Shown here: positions 1 through 7,782 of the stretch, piece by piece
Position numbering within the stretch: the stretch's first letter is position 1
Layout of the letters: the number at the start of each line of letters is the position of its first letter
IMG/VR virus record: IMGVR_UViG_3300021364_000008
Coordinates: 35,004-99,003 of that record
DNA: 64,000 nt
Origin: a virus
Strand: one strand, 5' to 3'
Program-made: the position numbers and the translations under genes
Notes under the pieces: generated by a model
Database searches by the model: none
Seen by the model: the letters and a program-made list of their open reading frames with translations, nothing else
Told to the model about the DNA's origin: nothing

Positions 1-1
1 T

Positions 2-448
2 GTAGTTGAAGATGAACATGACCTTAATCAACTTTTAGATCATCCAATAATTAGAGAATTTATTATTGATTATGATCCAGACTCATTTAAAAATTCTTAT
101 GGATATGCTCAAAATGTAAATGGAATTGGATGGGCTGAATACGGAATGGTTCAATTTTTTAATACTGAAGTTTATAAAGATGGATATTTAGAGAATGAAA
201 ACTTCATAGCATATGCACCAGAAGATGTTGAAAGGCATCATAGATGGAATATGCTTGGATATACAATAGGTAGAGTTGATAATTATGCATACCATTTAGA
301 ACATAAGAGAACTCAAAACTCTTGGTTCAATAATCCATTTATGCAAAAAAATAATCAACTCTGGGAGTATCTTAAGTCACTATCAAAAGACGAACTTATA
401 GAATATTATGAATCCCAAGATTATGTAAAGGGGAGGATGAAAAAATGA
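2..448 (+). CDS. Glycosyltransferase-like protein, C-terminal part (5' end outside window)
   Basis: The frame is open from base 2 with no stop upstream, so the gene starts before the window; the internal ATG at 146 is not a convincing start. The visible 148 residues contain a Gly-Trp-Ala-Glu segment and an E-D-V-E-R-H-H-R stretch, which resemble the acceptor-proximal region of GT2/GT7-type galactosyltransferases where an Asp-Val-Glu motif precedes His/Arg residues. It overlaps the next gene by ATGA, so the two are probably translationally coupled in a sugar-modification operon. The GT assignment is an inference from motif and context; the catalytic N-terminal half is not visible. Confidence 0.6.
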   Translation, partial: VVEDEHDLNQLLDHPIIREFIIDYDPDSFKNSYGYAQNVNGIGWAEYGMVQFFNTEVYKDGYLENENFIAYAPEDVERHHRWNMLGYTIGRVDNYAYHLEHKRTQNSWFNNPFMQKNNQLWEYLKSLSKDELIEYYESQDYVKGRMKK

Positions 449-1182
449 ACTGGCATTTAGTATCGTATGCTGATGACAAATTTAAAGATGAGCAAAAATT
501 TTTAGAAAAAAATCATTCAGAAAATTTTAATATTAAATCATATGATAGAGACTGGTTAGTCTCTACAAATTTTTATGAAGATAATCAAACTCTTCTTGAC
601 GAAGAGAAAGGTGGTGGATGGTGGGCATGGAAACCTTATGTGATTTTGGATGCTCTCAGGAATGTGCAAGAGAATGATTATATTCTTTATTGTGATTGTG
701 GGGACATGATTTCACCAAGTATTAAAGAATTTGTAGAGAATACCTTAAGTGATGATGATTTTTGCTTACTTCTTTTGGGTGGCAATCTCAATAAAGAATA
801 CACGAAAAGAGATTGTTTTATTTTAATGGAATGTGATGAAGATGATTATTGGAACTCTAATCAATTAGAAGCTGGAGTTCAAGTGTGGAAAGCAACGGAA
901 CAATCAATTAAAGTAGTTTCCGATTGGATGAAGTTTTGTATTGATAGTAGAATTATTAAAGATGATGAGAGTGTGTTGGGGGAAAATTTCCCATCCTTCA
1001 AATCACATAGAAATGATCAAAGCATTTTAACAAATATTGCAATTAAGGAAGGTCTGAGTGTTAGTAATCATGAATTTAGAAACTTTATTGAATGTGATTA
1101 TGATTATTGGTATGAACGATATCCTAGATCTGATCTAGGTAGAGATATTGATAAATTTTTGGTGAGTATTAAAGATGCATAG
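445..1182 (+). CDS. Putative glycosyltransferase (GGGWWAWKP / DCGD type)
   Basis: A 245-residue protein with a G-G-G-W-W-A-W-K-P motif at about residues 56-64 and a D-C-G-D motif at 84-87 following a hydrophobic strand, as in the DXD metal/nucleotide-sugar site of GT-A enzymes. A later N-D-Q-S segment matches the helix found after the acceptor loop in several phage and capsule glycosyltransferases. No signal peptide or membrane segment is visible, so a cytoplasmic enzyme is expected. The start overlaps the preceding stop and its 3' end overlaps the next gene. The donor and acceptor sugars cannot be deduced. Confidence 0.6.
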   Translation: MNWHLVSYADDKFKDEQKFLEKNHSENFNIKSYDRDWLVSTNFYEDNQTLLDEEKGGGWWAWKPYVILDALRNVQENDYILYCDCGDMISPSIKEFVENTLSDDDFCLLLLGGNLNKEYTKRDCFILMECDEDDYWNSNQLEAGVQVWKATEQSIKVVSDWMKFCIDSRIIKDDESVLGENFPSFKSHRNDQSILTNIAIKEGLSVSNHEFRNFIECDYDYWYERYPRSDLGRDIDKFLVSIKDA

Positions 1183-1990
1183 TATTATCTTAACAGTTCA
1201 CAATAAAGAATGGTTGATTGATAAAGTAATTGAATCGATAGTTAAAAATACTATCGAATCTTACGAACTTATTGTTGTTATTGATGGTTGTACAGATAAT
1301 ACTGAAAAAATTGTTTTTGAAACTTTAAAAAATAGTCAAGTTAACTATAAAGTAATTTTTACTCCTGATGTGTTTGAAACTAAAGCAAATAATGCCGGAC
1401 TAAAACTTGCGAAAGGTGATAAAGTCATAATCATTCAGGATGATATGATTATTAAGGAGTATGGTTGGAACAAAAGAATGCAAAAACCATTTGATGAATT
1501 TAATGATGTTTTTGCGGTAACTTCCAGAACTGCTCATAATTGGTCTTTCAATCCAAATACACAACACTTAAATATGAGAGAAAATCTCGATAACTGCTGG
1601 TGTGATATTTGCCTACATAATAATCATGCAGACAAGTCAAATATTTCAAGGGATGTATTTGCAGTTCGTGCCTCTGTAAATAGAGGTCCTTTGATGATTG
1701 ATCATGATGATTTGAAAGTTATGAATTATTTTGATGAAAATTTTTCTCCACAAGACATGGATGATCATGATTTAATGTATAGAATGCATAAAAAACTTGA
1801 TAAGGTTTGTGGGTGTTATTGGATTGATTTTGAATCTAGAGATGTGTGGGGTGGAACTAGAGTTTCTGGATCTCCTGCTCCTTGGTTATTAAAGGCAAAC
1901 CACAAAAACATGAAAATTTTTTACGAAAGGCATAAAGATCTGATAAATTTAAATTACCAAAACGAAAATAGGATGTTAAATGATGGTTGA
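1175..1990 (+). CDS. GT2 family glycosyltransferase
   Basis: A 271-residue GT-A fold enzyme. The N-terminus reads as the classical GT2 strand followed by V-I-D-G-C-T-D-N-T at about residues 35-43, where the Asp contacts the nucleotide. A second acidic motif, Q-D-D at 88-90, lies after a hydrophobic strand and matches the DXD metal site. A D-D-H-D stretch late in the protein fits the catalytic base region. It overlaps the upstream gene by 8 bases and the next ORF by 11, consistent with one polycistronic message. The sugar specificity is unknown. Family assignment is secure; the role in modifying host surface glycans or virion proteins is inferred. Confidence 0.8.
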   Translation: MHSIILTVHNKEWLIDKVIESIVKNTIESYELIVVIDGCTDNTEKIVFETLKNSQVNYKVIFTPDVFETKANNAGLKLAKGDKVIIIQDDMIIKEYGWNKRMQKPFDEFNDVFAVTSRTAHNWSFNPNTQHLNMRENLDNCWCDICLHNNHADKSNISRDVFAVRASVNRGPLMIDHDDLKVMNYFDENFSPQDMDDHDLMYRMHKKLDKVCGCYWIDFESRDVWGGTRVSGSPAPWLLKANHKNMKIFYERHKDLINLNYQNENRMLNDG

Positions 1991-2607
1991 ATCTATTAAT
2001 CCAATTAGTTCTGAAAGATGGGTCCAAGCACAATCTGGTGAAGTTGCACATTATGATTATGAAAATGTTGATAATTATAAAAATTCCGCAATGGTTATTT
2101 TAAAAGATCATTTTGGAATTGATGTTGAGAAAGATTTGATGGGTAAAAAAAGTTTTAGAATCTGGTGGTGGATGTCATCCCGCTATCAGTTTTTGTAGTG
2201 GATTGAAGAAAGCGGTGAATGTTGAACCACTTTATGATAAGTTTCCTGAAAATATTAAAGAAAATTTGAATAATTTGAATATTGAATGCGTATCTAAAGC
2301 ATTTGAAGATTATAAAAGTCTAGTTAAGTTTGATGAAGTTTGGCTTTTTAATGTTCTTCAACATGTACGGGATCCTTTTATGCAAATTGAAAATGCGAAA
2401 AAACTAGGAAATATTGTTAGAATCTTTGAACCTATTGACACTGCAATTAATAATGAACATCCCCACAGCTTTACAATGAAATTTTTTGAAGAACAGTTCC
2501 CAGATGCTGATGTTAAAATGTATCAAGGTGGATCTGTTGCTAGATTTCATGGAGCAAATTGTGCATATTTGACTTGGACTAAAACTAATGAAAAAAAATC
2601 TTCATAA
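1980..2607 (+). pseudogene. SAM-dependent methyltransferase split by a +1 frameshift at an A7 run
   Basis: Two reading frames together encode one protein of about 208 residues. The first frame (1980-2198) gives the N-terminus, then runs into Trp-rich nonsense after G-K-K. If one A is removed from the seven-A run at 2145-2151, translation continues as V-L-E-S-G-G-G-C-H-P-A, a glycine-rich SAM-binding motif I. It then proceeds through N-V-E-P (motif II acidic end) and V-W-L-F-N-V-L-Q-H-V (motif IV) to the stop at 2607. The fold is a class I methyltransferase, likely acting on a sugar product of the cluster. Whether this is a real mutation, transcriptional slippage or a homopolymer sequencing error cannot be told from the sequence. 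Confidence 0.75.
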
Positions 2608-3292
2608 TATTGATTTAATTTCAATTAATTGTGTTGATCCATATCAATCAGCAGCAGCAATTAATTATTGTCAAAAATTTTTTAATTTTGGTAATAGTAT
2701 TTTAATTACTCATCAAGATATTGATGTAGATAATATTGAACTTCATCTAATTGATAAGCTCGATTGGTATCAATACAACGATCATGTTTTAAAACTAATT
2801 GATCACACGGATAACGATTATGTTCTACTAATTCAAGATGATGGGCACATTGTAAACTCGGATTTGTGGGATGATGAATTTTTAAAATATGACTATATTG
2901 GAGCTCCATGGCCAAATGAAGAAAGTTGGATTACTTTGCAGCATAAAGATCAGCAAGATCACATGAGAAAAGTATTTTTACAAAATCGTGTTGGTAATGG
3001 TGGTTTTTGTTTGAGGAGTAAAAAATTTCTTGAATTTTCATCGCAGTATGATACTTGTGATGGATTGGGTGAAGATAGTTTTCTTTGTACTAGAAAGTAT
3101 GAAGAAGCAATTCAATATGGAATTAAGTTTGCCCCTTTGGAAGTTGCTGTAAAATTTGCATATGAAAATCCTTGTATTGAATTTGGAACTACTTGGAATC
3201 AACCTATTTTATTTGATAAGGAAAAGCATTTTGGGTGGCATGGTAAAAACTTCTTAAATACTCATGAGTTAATGAATTTAAAGTATCATTGA
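2588..3292 (+). CDS. DUF5672-like glycosyltransferase
   Basis: A 234-residue protein beginning at an ATG that overlaps the end of the methyltransferase by 20 bases. It shows a conserved series seen in DUF5672 proteins: a strand ending in Q-D-D (DXD-like site), then Y-D-Y-I-G-A-P-W, then V-G-N-G-G-F-C-L-R-S-K, then G-E-D-S-F. These correspond to the metal site, acceptor loop and catalytic Asp/Glu of a GT-A enzyme. No export signal is present. DUF5672 members are common in large viruses and bacterial surface-glycan clusters, which fits the neighbours. The reaction is inferred to be sugar transfer; donor and acceptor are not known. Confidence 0.7.
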   Translation: MKKNLHNIDLISINCVDPYQSAAAINYCQKFFNFGNSILITHQDIDVDNIELHLIDKLDWYQYNDHVLKLIDHTDNDYVLLIQDDGHIVNSDLWDDEFLKYDYIGAPWPNEESWITLQHKDQQDHMRKVFLQNRVGNGGFCLRSKKFLEFSSQYDTCDGLGEDSFLCTRKYEEAIQYGIKFAPLEVAVKFAYENPCIEFGTTWNQPILFDKEKHFGWHGKNFLNTHELMNLKYH

Positions 3293-3293
3293 T

Positions 3294-4283
3294 ATGAAAA
3301 TATTAGTCACAGGATCTGCAGGTTTATTGGGCGCAAATTACACGAGACATCTTTTAAATCGAGGCCATACTGTAATCGGAGTTGATAATTTTTCTGGAGG
3401 ATATAAAGCATTTCTCCCTAAAAATGATCAATTTAAGTTTTATAAAGTAAATTTGGAAAATAGAAAAAAAGTAAAAGAAGTTTTTGAAAAAGAAAATCCG
3501 GAAATAACATATCACTTTGCTGCATATGCTGCAGAAGGATTATCTCCTTTTATCAGAAATTATAATTATCGTAATAATGTCATTTGTTCTGCAAATATTA
3601 TTAACGAGTGTATTAATTATGATTCAAAACTGGTTTTTACTTCAAGTATGGCAGTTTATGGAGAACAGCAACCTCCATTTACTGAAGACTTGAGACCAAT
3701 GCCAGTAGATCCGTATGGTGTTGCAAAATATTCTGTAGAAGTTGATTTGAAACTTGCGGGAAATCAATTTGGATTAAAATATAATATAGTCAGACCTCAT
3801 AATGTTCTTGGAAAATATCAAAACATTTGGGACAGATATCGTAATGTAATTGGAATCTTTATTCGTAAAGCAATTTTAGGCAAACCTTTATTGGTATATG
3901 GTGATGGTACTCAGACAAGAGCATTCTCTGACATTAAATATTATATGGATCCATTTGATAAATTGCTAGATAATTTTCATGGAGAGACATTCAATATTGG
4001 AGCAGATAGATATTTTGCAATTAATGAAGCGGCAGAAACTGTAAAAAATGTTGCGGCAAAATATGGATATTCTACTACCATAGAACATGGTGAGCCAAGA
4101 CATGAGGTTAAACATGCTTATTGTGATCATACAAAGGCAAAAACACTTTTAAACTTTGTTGATAATACGGAACTAGAACCTTTAATTGATAGTATGTTTG
4201 AGTGGGCAATTAAGCAACCGAACAGAAAAGTTAAAGATATGGAGTATGAAGTAACAAAAGACATTTACGATTATTGGAAATGA
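3294..4283 (+). CDS. NAD-dependent sugar epimerase/dehydratase (GalE-like SDR)
   Basis: An extended short-chain dehydrogenase of 329 residues. The NAD-binding glycine motif G-S-A-G-L-L-G is at residues 7-13 and an Asp at 31 ends beta-2, favouring NAD over NADP. The catalytic Ser lies in T-S-S-M-A-V-Y-G (about 117-118), and Tyr141 and Lys145 form the YxxxK pair. The enzyme should interconvert a nucleotide sugar (UDP-glucose/UDP-galactose type or a relative) in the cytoplasm, feeding the adjacent glycosyltransferases. It starts one base after the upstream stop codon and overlaps the following gene. The substrate is not determined by the visible motifs. Confidence 0.85.
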   Translation: MKILVTGSAGLLGANYTRHLLNRGHTVIGVDNFSGGYKAFLPKNDQFKFYKVNLENRKKVKEVFEKENPEITYHFAAYAAEGLSPFIRNYNYRNNVICSANIINECINYDSKLVFTSSMAVYGEQQPPFTEDLRPMPVDPYGVAKYSVEVDLKLAGNQFGLKYNIVRPHNVLGKYQNIWDRYRNVIGIFIRKAILGKPLLVYGDGTQTRAFSDIKYYMDPFDKLLDNFHGETFNIGADRYFAINEAAETVKNVAAKYGYSTTIEHGEPRHEVKHAYCDHTKAKTLLNFVDNTELEPLIDSMFEWAIKQPNRKVKDMEYEVTKDIYDYWK

Positions 4284-4984
4284 AACCTATTCATGTATTT
4301 TTAAGACAATGTTATTATTCGCCAAATAGTGCATTGCCCAACAGACACAGACCAGATTGGTTTGATAAAGAAAAAATTTTTAATAACTTTAAAAAAACTA
4401 TCGATACAAATCTTGCAGATTATACGATTGTATATGATGAGAAGTATGGATCAATAAAAGATACATTTTTAAAAGATGAGCAAAATGTAGAGATTGTTAA
4501 TTTTGGATATGAAGCGGGAAGTTTTTCAAGAACTGTTGATATTGCTTTAGAAAAAGGATTATCAAACGACACTGTTGTTTATTTTTTAGAGGACGATTAT
4601 CTTCATCGTCCTGGATGGTGCAAAATCCTTTTAGAGGGTTTCACTCTTCCGACACAATATATTTCGTTATATGATCATCTTGACAAATATCTTGACGGTG
4701 GGTATGATACTCTCGTGTCAAAAATTTTAATAAGTGAAAGCATTCATTGGAGAACAACTCCATCAACATGTAATACTTATGCCACAAAGATTCAAACACT
4801 AATTGAAGATTATTCAATTCATAAGCATTATAGCGATGCTTCTCCGGATGGAGTATCTATGGACCATGCTAAATTTGTACATCTTGGAAATAATGGTAAA
4901 AGATTAATCACATCCATTCCTGGATATTCGACTCATTGTGATCACTTACAATCTCCTACTATTGATTGGAAAACTTATCTATGA
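4280..4984 (+). CDS. Putative glycosyltransferase (EDDYLHRPGW type)
   Basis: The ATG at 4280 overlaps the epimerase stop (ATGA) and is preferred over the in-frame TTG at 4274. The 234-residue product carries E-D-D-Y-L-H-R-P-G-W at about residues 104-113, directly after a hydrophobic beta strand. This is the acidic metal-binding motif seen in several viral GT-A enzymes. The N-terminal region includes R-Q-C-Y-Y and N-R-H-R-P-D-W, and a conserved D-H-A-K-F lies near the C-terminus. No membrane segment is visible. It belongs to the same tightly coupled sugar operon. The activity is inferred from motif and context. Confidence 0.6.
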   Translation: MKPIHVFLRQCYYSPNSALPNRHRPDWFDKEKIFNNFKKTIDTNLADYTIVYDEKYGSIKDTFLKDEQNVEIVNFGYEAGSFSRTVDIALEKGLSNDTVVYFLEDDYLHRPGWCKILLEGFTLPTQYISLYDHLDKYLDGGYDTLVSKILISESIHWRTTPSTCNTYATKIQTLIEDYSIHKHYSDASPDGVSMDHAKFVHLGNNGKRLITSIPGYSTHCDHLQSPTIDWKTYL

Positions 4985-5766
4985 ATTGTATTCTGTATCT
5001 TGTCAGATCTTCTGATAAAGATTTGATTGATTTTAATAAATCATTAGAACTATTGGAAAAAAACTTGATCCCATTTACAAAAAATGTGGATTTAGTTGTT
5101 TTTTGTGAAAATTCTTTTGACGAATATAAGTCTGAAGTTAAAACAAATTTGAATATTAAATATCAAGAAATTGAGTTCAAAGTTCCAGATTATCCTAAAG
5201 AAATTAAAGATAATATTCCCGATTTTTTCCCACATCCAACTCATGGAAATGGTCCAGTTGCTTGGGGACATCCTGGATTTTCTATGGGATATCGTCATAT
5301 GTGTAGATTTTTCTCTGGACAAATTTATGAATTTGATATTCTTAAAGCATATGACTATTACTTAAGACTCGATACAGATTCATTTATTCATACTCCTCTC
5401 AATTATGATATCTTTGAGTGGGCTAAAAAGAATGAGTGTTATTATGGATACATTTCTCCAGCGGTTCAGAGAGATAATGAAAAAGTTATTGATGGACTTT
5501 GGGAGTATGTGAACCAGTTTTATCCTAATAATATTTCTAATGGAATGATGTTTTATACAAATTTTGAATTAGCAAAAACATCTTGGTTTTCTACAAGTCA
5601 ATATAAAAACTTTTATAACTTAATTGATAAATGTGGTGGAATTTATACCAAAAGATGGGGAGATGCTCCTATTAAATTTTTGGGCATAAATTTATTCATG
5701 GATAAAAAACATATTATTCCTGTACAGGGATTCACTTATCAACATGGCGCAATTTATACGGTATGA
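4981..5766 (+). CDS. GT15-like (KRE2/MNT1-type) alpha-mannosyltransferase
   Basis: The ATG at 4981 (ATGA overlap with the upstream stop) is preferred over TTG 4966, giving 261 residues. The protein contains Y-R-H-M-C-R-F-F-S-G at 104-113, Y-D-Y-Y-L-R-L-D-T-D at about 124-133, N-G-M-M-F-Y-T-N-F-E at 187-196, R-W-G-D-A-P at 225-230 and a late His in Y-Q-H-G (255). In order and spacing these match the signatures of fungal GT15 alpha-1,2-mannosyltransferases, where the acidic motif binds Mn and GDP-mannose. It is shorter than the fungal enzymes and has no N-terminal membrane anchor. Transfer of mannose or a related sugar is inferred. Confidence 0.7.
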   Translation: MNCILYLVRSSDKDLIDFNKSLELLEKNLIPFTKNVDLVVFCENSFDEYKSEVKTNLNIKYQEIEFKVPDYPKEIKDNIPDFFPHPTHGNGPVAWGHPGFSMGYRHMCRFFSGQIYEFDILKAYDYYLRLDTDSFIHTPLNYDIFEWAKKNECYYGYISPAVQRDNEKVIDGLWEYVNQFYPNNISNGMMFYTNFELAKTSWFSTSQYKNFYNLIDKCGGIYTKRWGDAPIKFLGINLFMDKKHIIPVQGFTYQHGAIYTV

Positions 5767-6557
5767 TGGATAAAAATAAATCTGCATATAAATTTAAATC
5801 AATCCCCCCAATATATTACTTAAATCTTGATGATCAACCAGAAAGAAAAGATTATATGGAGGATCAATTTAAGTATTGGGAGATTGATAATTATACTCGC
5901 ATTTCTGCATATGATGGTAGGGATGATGATTTGAGTGATATTATCAAAGGAAGATATCCAGAAATGATGTCTTCTAGTGAAATAGGTTGTACTACTTCTC
6001 ATCTCAAGGCAATTAAACATTGGATGGAAACATCAGATAGTCCATATGCAATCATTATGGAAGATGATTGTAACTTAGAAAGTGCCAGTTATTGGAACTT
6101 TTCTTTGGCAGATTTTATTGCTCGTGCTCCTTATGCCTGGGATGTTCTTCAAATAGCAATTATTTGTACTGGAAATATTGTTGTTCCAGTACACAATAGA
6201 TTTGTAAATGAGTTTTCTACTGCTTGTTATATTATTACTAGACACCATGCAGAAAAACTTATAAGAAATCACGTTCGAGGAAATAAATATAAACTTGATA
6301 ATGGAGTCAAACCAAGAGCTGTTGCTGATGATTTAATTTACAATTCTGGGTGTACTTATTCTTGTCCCCTATTATTGTATAAAATTGACCTTGGATCTTC
6401 TATTCATCCAGATCATGTTGACATTTTTCATAAAAACAGTTATGATGGTATTCTGAACTTTTGGAAAACCCAGGGATATCAACTTGGTATAGAACATATC
6501 ACTAAGTATGATCCATATTTTGGAAGAGTTTCTGAAAGTTCCCATCAAGATACTTGA
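5763..6557 (+). CDS. GT25 family glycosyltransferase (LPS-type)
   Basis: A 264-residue protein with the three GT25 hallmarks: I-Y-Y-L-N-L-D-D-Q-P-E-R-K at about residues 17-29, G-C-T-T-S-H-L-K-A-I at 75-84, and M-E-D-D-C-N-L-E at 99-106, the acidic metal/donor site. GT25 enzymes add galactose or glucose to lipooligosaccharide in bacteria and to collagen hydroxylysine in animals and some viruses. It is the last gene of the sugar cluster. Its TGA stop lies inside the -35 box of the next promoter. The substrate is not resolved; LPS modification and virion-protein glycosylation are both possible. Confidence 0.85.
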   Translation: MMDKNKSAYKFKSIPPIYYLNLDDQPERKDYMEDQFKYWEIDNYTRISAYDGRDDDLSDIIKGRYPEMMSSSEIGCTTSHLKAIKHWMETSDSPYAIIMEDDCNLESASYWNFSLADFIARAPYAWDVLQIAIICTGNIVVPVHNRFVNEFSTACYIITRHHAEKLIRNHVRGNKYKLDNGVKPRAVADDLIYNSGCTYSCPLLLYKIDLGSSIHPDHVDIFHKNSYDGILNFWKTQGYQLGIEHITKYDPYFGRVSESSHQDT

Positions 6558-6582
6558 CATTTGTTAAGTAATCCTTTATACT
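6554..6582 (+). promoter_or_regulatory. Sigma-70-type promoter, TTGACA-N17-TATACT
   Basis: The -35 TTGACA at 6554-6559 and -10 TATACT at 6577-6582 are separated by exactly 17 bases. The -35 hexamer contains the stop codon of the GT25 gene. A late-type CTAAATA overlaps the -10 at 6581-6587, so the site could serve both early and late transcription. It should drive the SLH-domain gene at 6641. Confidence 0.75.
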
Positions 6583-6591
6583 AAATACTCC

Positions 6592-6615
6592 CTTAAGAGT
6601 TAATATTCTCTTAAG
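6592..6615. repeat. Perfect 8-bp inverted repeat in the leader of the SLH gene
   Basis: CTTAAGAG at 6592-6599 and CTCTTAAG at 6608-6615 flank an 8-base AT-rich loop. It lies just downstream of the expected transcription start and 25 bases before the ATG. It could be an RNA hairpin or a dimeric-protein operator. No T-run follows, so a terminator is unlikely. Confidence 0.6.
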
Positions 6616-6640
6616 ATTCCCGTTATTTTTAGCTTAATTT

Positions 6641-7465
6641 ATGAAATTTTCTAATCTTTTTGCAACTGCAGTAATTGCATCTTCTACTATTGCTGCTCCC
6701 GCAATGGCAACTCCACAGGGACAGTTTCCTGATGTCCAGCCTACTAACTGGGCATATCAAGCTATCCTGAACCTCAAGGAGCGTTATGGTTGTGCTGAAG
6801 GGTTTCCTAATGGCACCTTTCGTCCAGGTCAACCAGCCACTCGTGCTGAACTTGCAGCACTAACCAACCATTGTCTTGATAATATCACCCAGTTCTATAG
6901 TGCTGCTGATGCTAAACTAGCTGCTGCTCTTCGTGCAGAATTCAATCCTCGTCTAACTTCACTTGAAGTTGCTGCTGAGCGTAAAGAACTTGGAGTTGGT
7001 AACTATGCAGGTCTTGCATTCAGTGGTTATTCTACTGATGGCAATTCTGACGGTAATGACTATGCTGCTGGTGCAACTCTGACTGGTCGTGCTCGTCTTT
7101 ATGAGTGGGATAATAATGTAGCAGTTTCTCTGCGTCCTGAACTCTCCTTCATGGATAATAATCAAACTACTCTGGGTGGTGCTGCAACCATTGACTTCCC
7201 TGTAGGTCGTCGTACTCTGAGTGATGGTTCTAAGGTTGCTTCTTGGAATGTCTATGCAGGTGCTGGTGTTGGTGGTGCTATTGGTGCTGCCGATAATACC
7301 TACAACATGTACGGTGAAAATACTGATGGTTATGGTGTTCTTGGTACTGAGGTCAGTGTCAGTAATAACTTTGTTGCCTTTGCAAATGTGAAGTTTCCCT
7401 TTGGTGACAATAGTGTAGATAGTTACTCTCCTGTTGGCACTGTCGGAGGAGGATTCAAGTTTTAA
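6641..7465 (+). CDS. SLH-domain outer-membrane beta-barrel (small porin-like) protein
   Basis: A 274-residue exported protein. Residues 1-23 form a signal peptide ending A-M-A. Residues 29-80 are a single SLH domain (F-P-D-V, N-W-A-Y, G-F-P-N-G-T-F-R-P, T-R-A-E) of the kind at the N-terminus of cyanobacterial SomA-type porins, where it anchors the barrel to the cell wall. The remaining 170 residues alternate as amphipathic strands and end G-G-G-F-K-F, an aromatic-terminated barrel strand. It is far shorter than host porins of about 500 residues. The coding sequence is visibly richer in GC and in Ala/Gly codons than the adjacent sugar genes, suggesting acquisition from a cyanobacterium. It has its own promoter and terminator. 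Confidence 0.75.
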   Translation: MKFSNLFATAVIASSTIAAPAMATPQGQFPDVQPTNWAYQAILNLKERYGCAEGFPNGTFRPGQPATRAELAALTNHCLDNITQFYSAADAKLAAALRAEFNPRLTSLEVAAERKELGVGNYAGLAFSGYSTDGNSDGNDYAAGATLTGRARLYEWDNNVAVSLRPELSFMDNNQTTLGGAATIDFPVGRRTLSDGSKVASWNVYAGAGVGGAIGAADNTYNMYGENTDGYGVLGTEVSVSNNFVAFANVKFPFGDNSVDSYSPVGTVGGGFKF

Positions 7466-7492
7466 TTTTATCTTAAAATCTAAATAAAATGC

Positions 7493-7520
7493 AAAGAGGT
7501 GCTTGACACCTCTTTCTTTT
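7493..7520 (+). terminator. Rho-independent terminator after the SLH gene
   Basis: A nine-base stem (AAAGAGGTG at 7493-7501 with CACCTCTTT at 7507-7515) closes a five-base loop and is followed by a T-rich tract. The loop and descending stem contain TTGACA, the -35 box of the hli promoter. Confidence 0.85.
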
Positions 7521-7531
7521 TGATCTACAAT
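7503..7531 (+). promoter_or_regulatory. Sigma-70-type promoter for hli, TTGACA-N17-TACAAT
   Basis: TTGACA at 7503-7508 lies in the loop and arm of the preceding terminator. TACAAT at 7526-7531 follows after exactly 17 bases, and the terminator T-tract forms the spacer. Transcription would begin near 7538, 17 bases before the hli ATG. A CTAAATA late-type motif also occurs upstream at 7480-7486. Confidence 0.75.
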
Positions 7532-7554
7532 ACTCTTGTAAATCTTCATATATT

Positions 7555-7764
7555 ATGACTGTTACAACTGAAGACGGTGGACGCCAAAACATGTTTGCCG
7601 TTGAACCACAAATGTACATTACGGAGGAAGACATGGAAAATCATGTAACTGAAACTCATAACGAAAGGGCTGAAAAACTGAATGGAAGAGTTGCTATGGT
7701 GTCAATTATGTTGGCATTTATTTCCTACTTTACTACAGGAACACTTGCATTTGGTTTGTTTTGA
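7555..7764 (+). CDS. hli: High-light-inducible protein (Hli)
   Basis: A 69-residue single-helix member of the chlorophyll a/b-binding superfamily. The signature A-E-K-L-N-G-R-V-A-M is at 39-48, with Glu40, Asn43 and Arg45 as pigment-binding and helix-locking residues, followed by a hydrophobic membrane helix to about residue 67. In cyanobacteria Hli proteins bind chlorophyll and carotenoid in the thylakoid and protect photosystem assembly under stress. Cyanophages carry them to keep photosynthesis running during infection. The gene stands alone between its own promoter and a strong terminator. The 35-residue acidic N-terminal extension is typical of phage versions. Confidence 0.95.
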   Translation: MTVTTEDGGRQNMFAVEPQMYITEEDMENHVTETHNERAEKLNGRVAMVSIMLAFISYFTTGTLAFGLF

Positions 7765-7782
7765 TATAGAATGAGTATTTAA

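Noticed and set aside
6959-7549. Minus-strand 196-residue open frame opposite the SLH gene
   Set aside because: Ser/Thr/Ile-rich composition is what the complement of Ala/Gly/Asp codons gives. It has no ribosome site and runs through the terminator and hli promoter.
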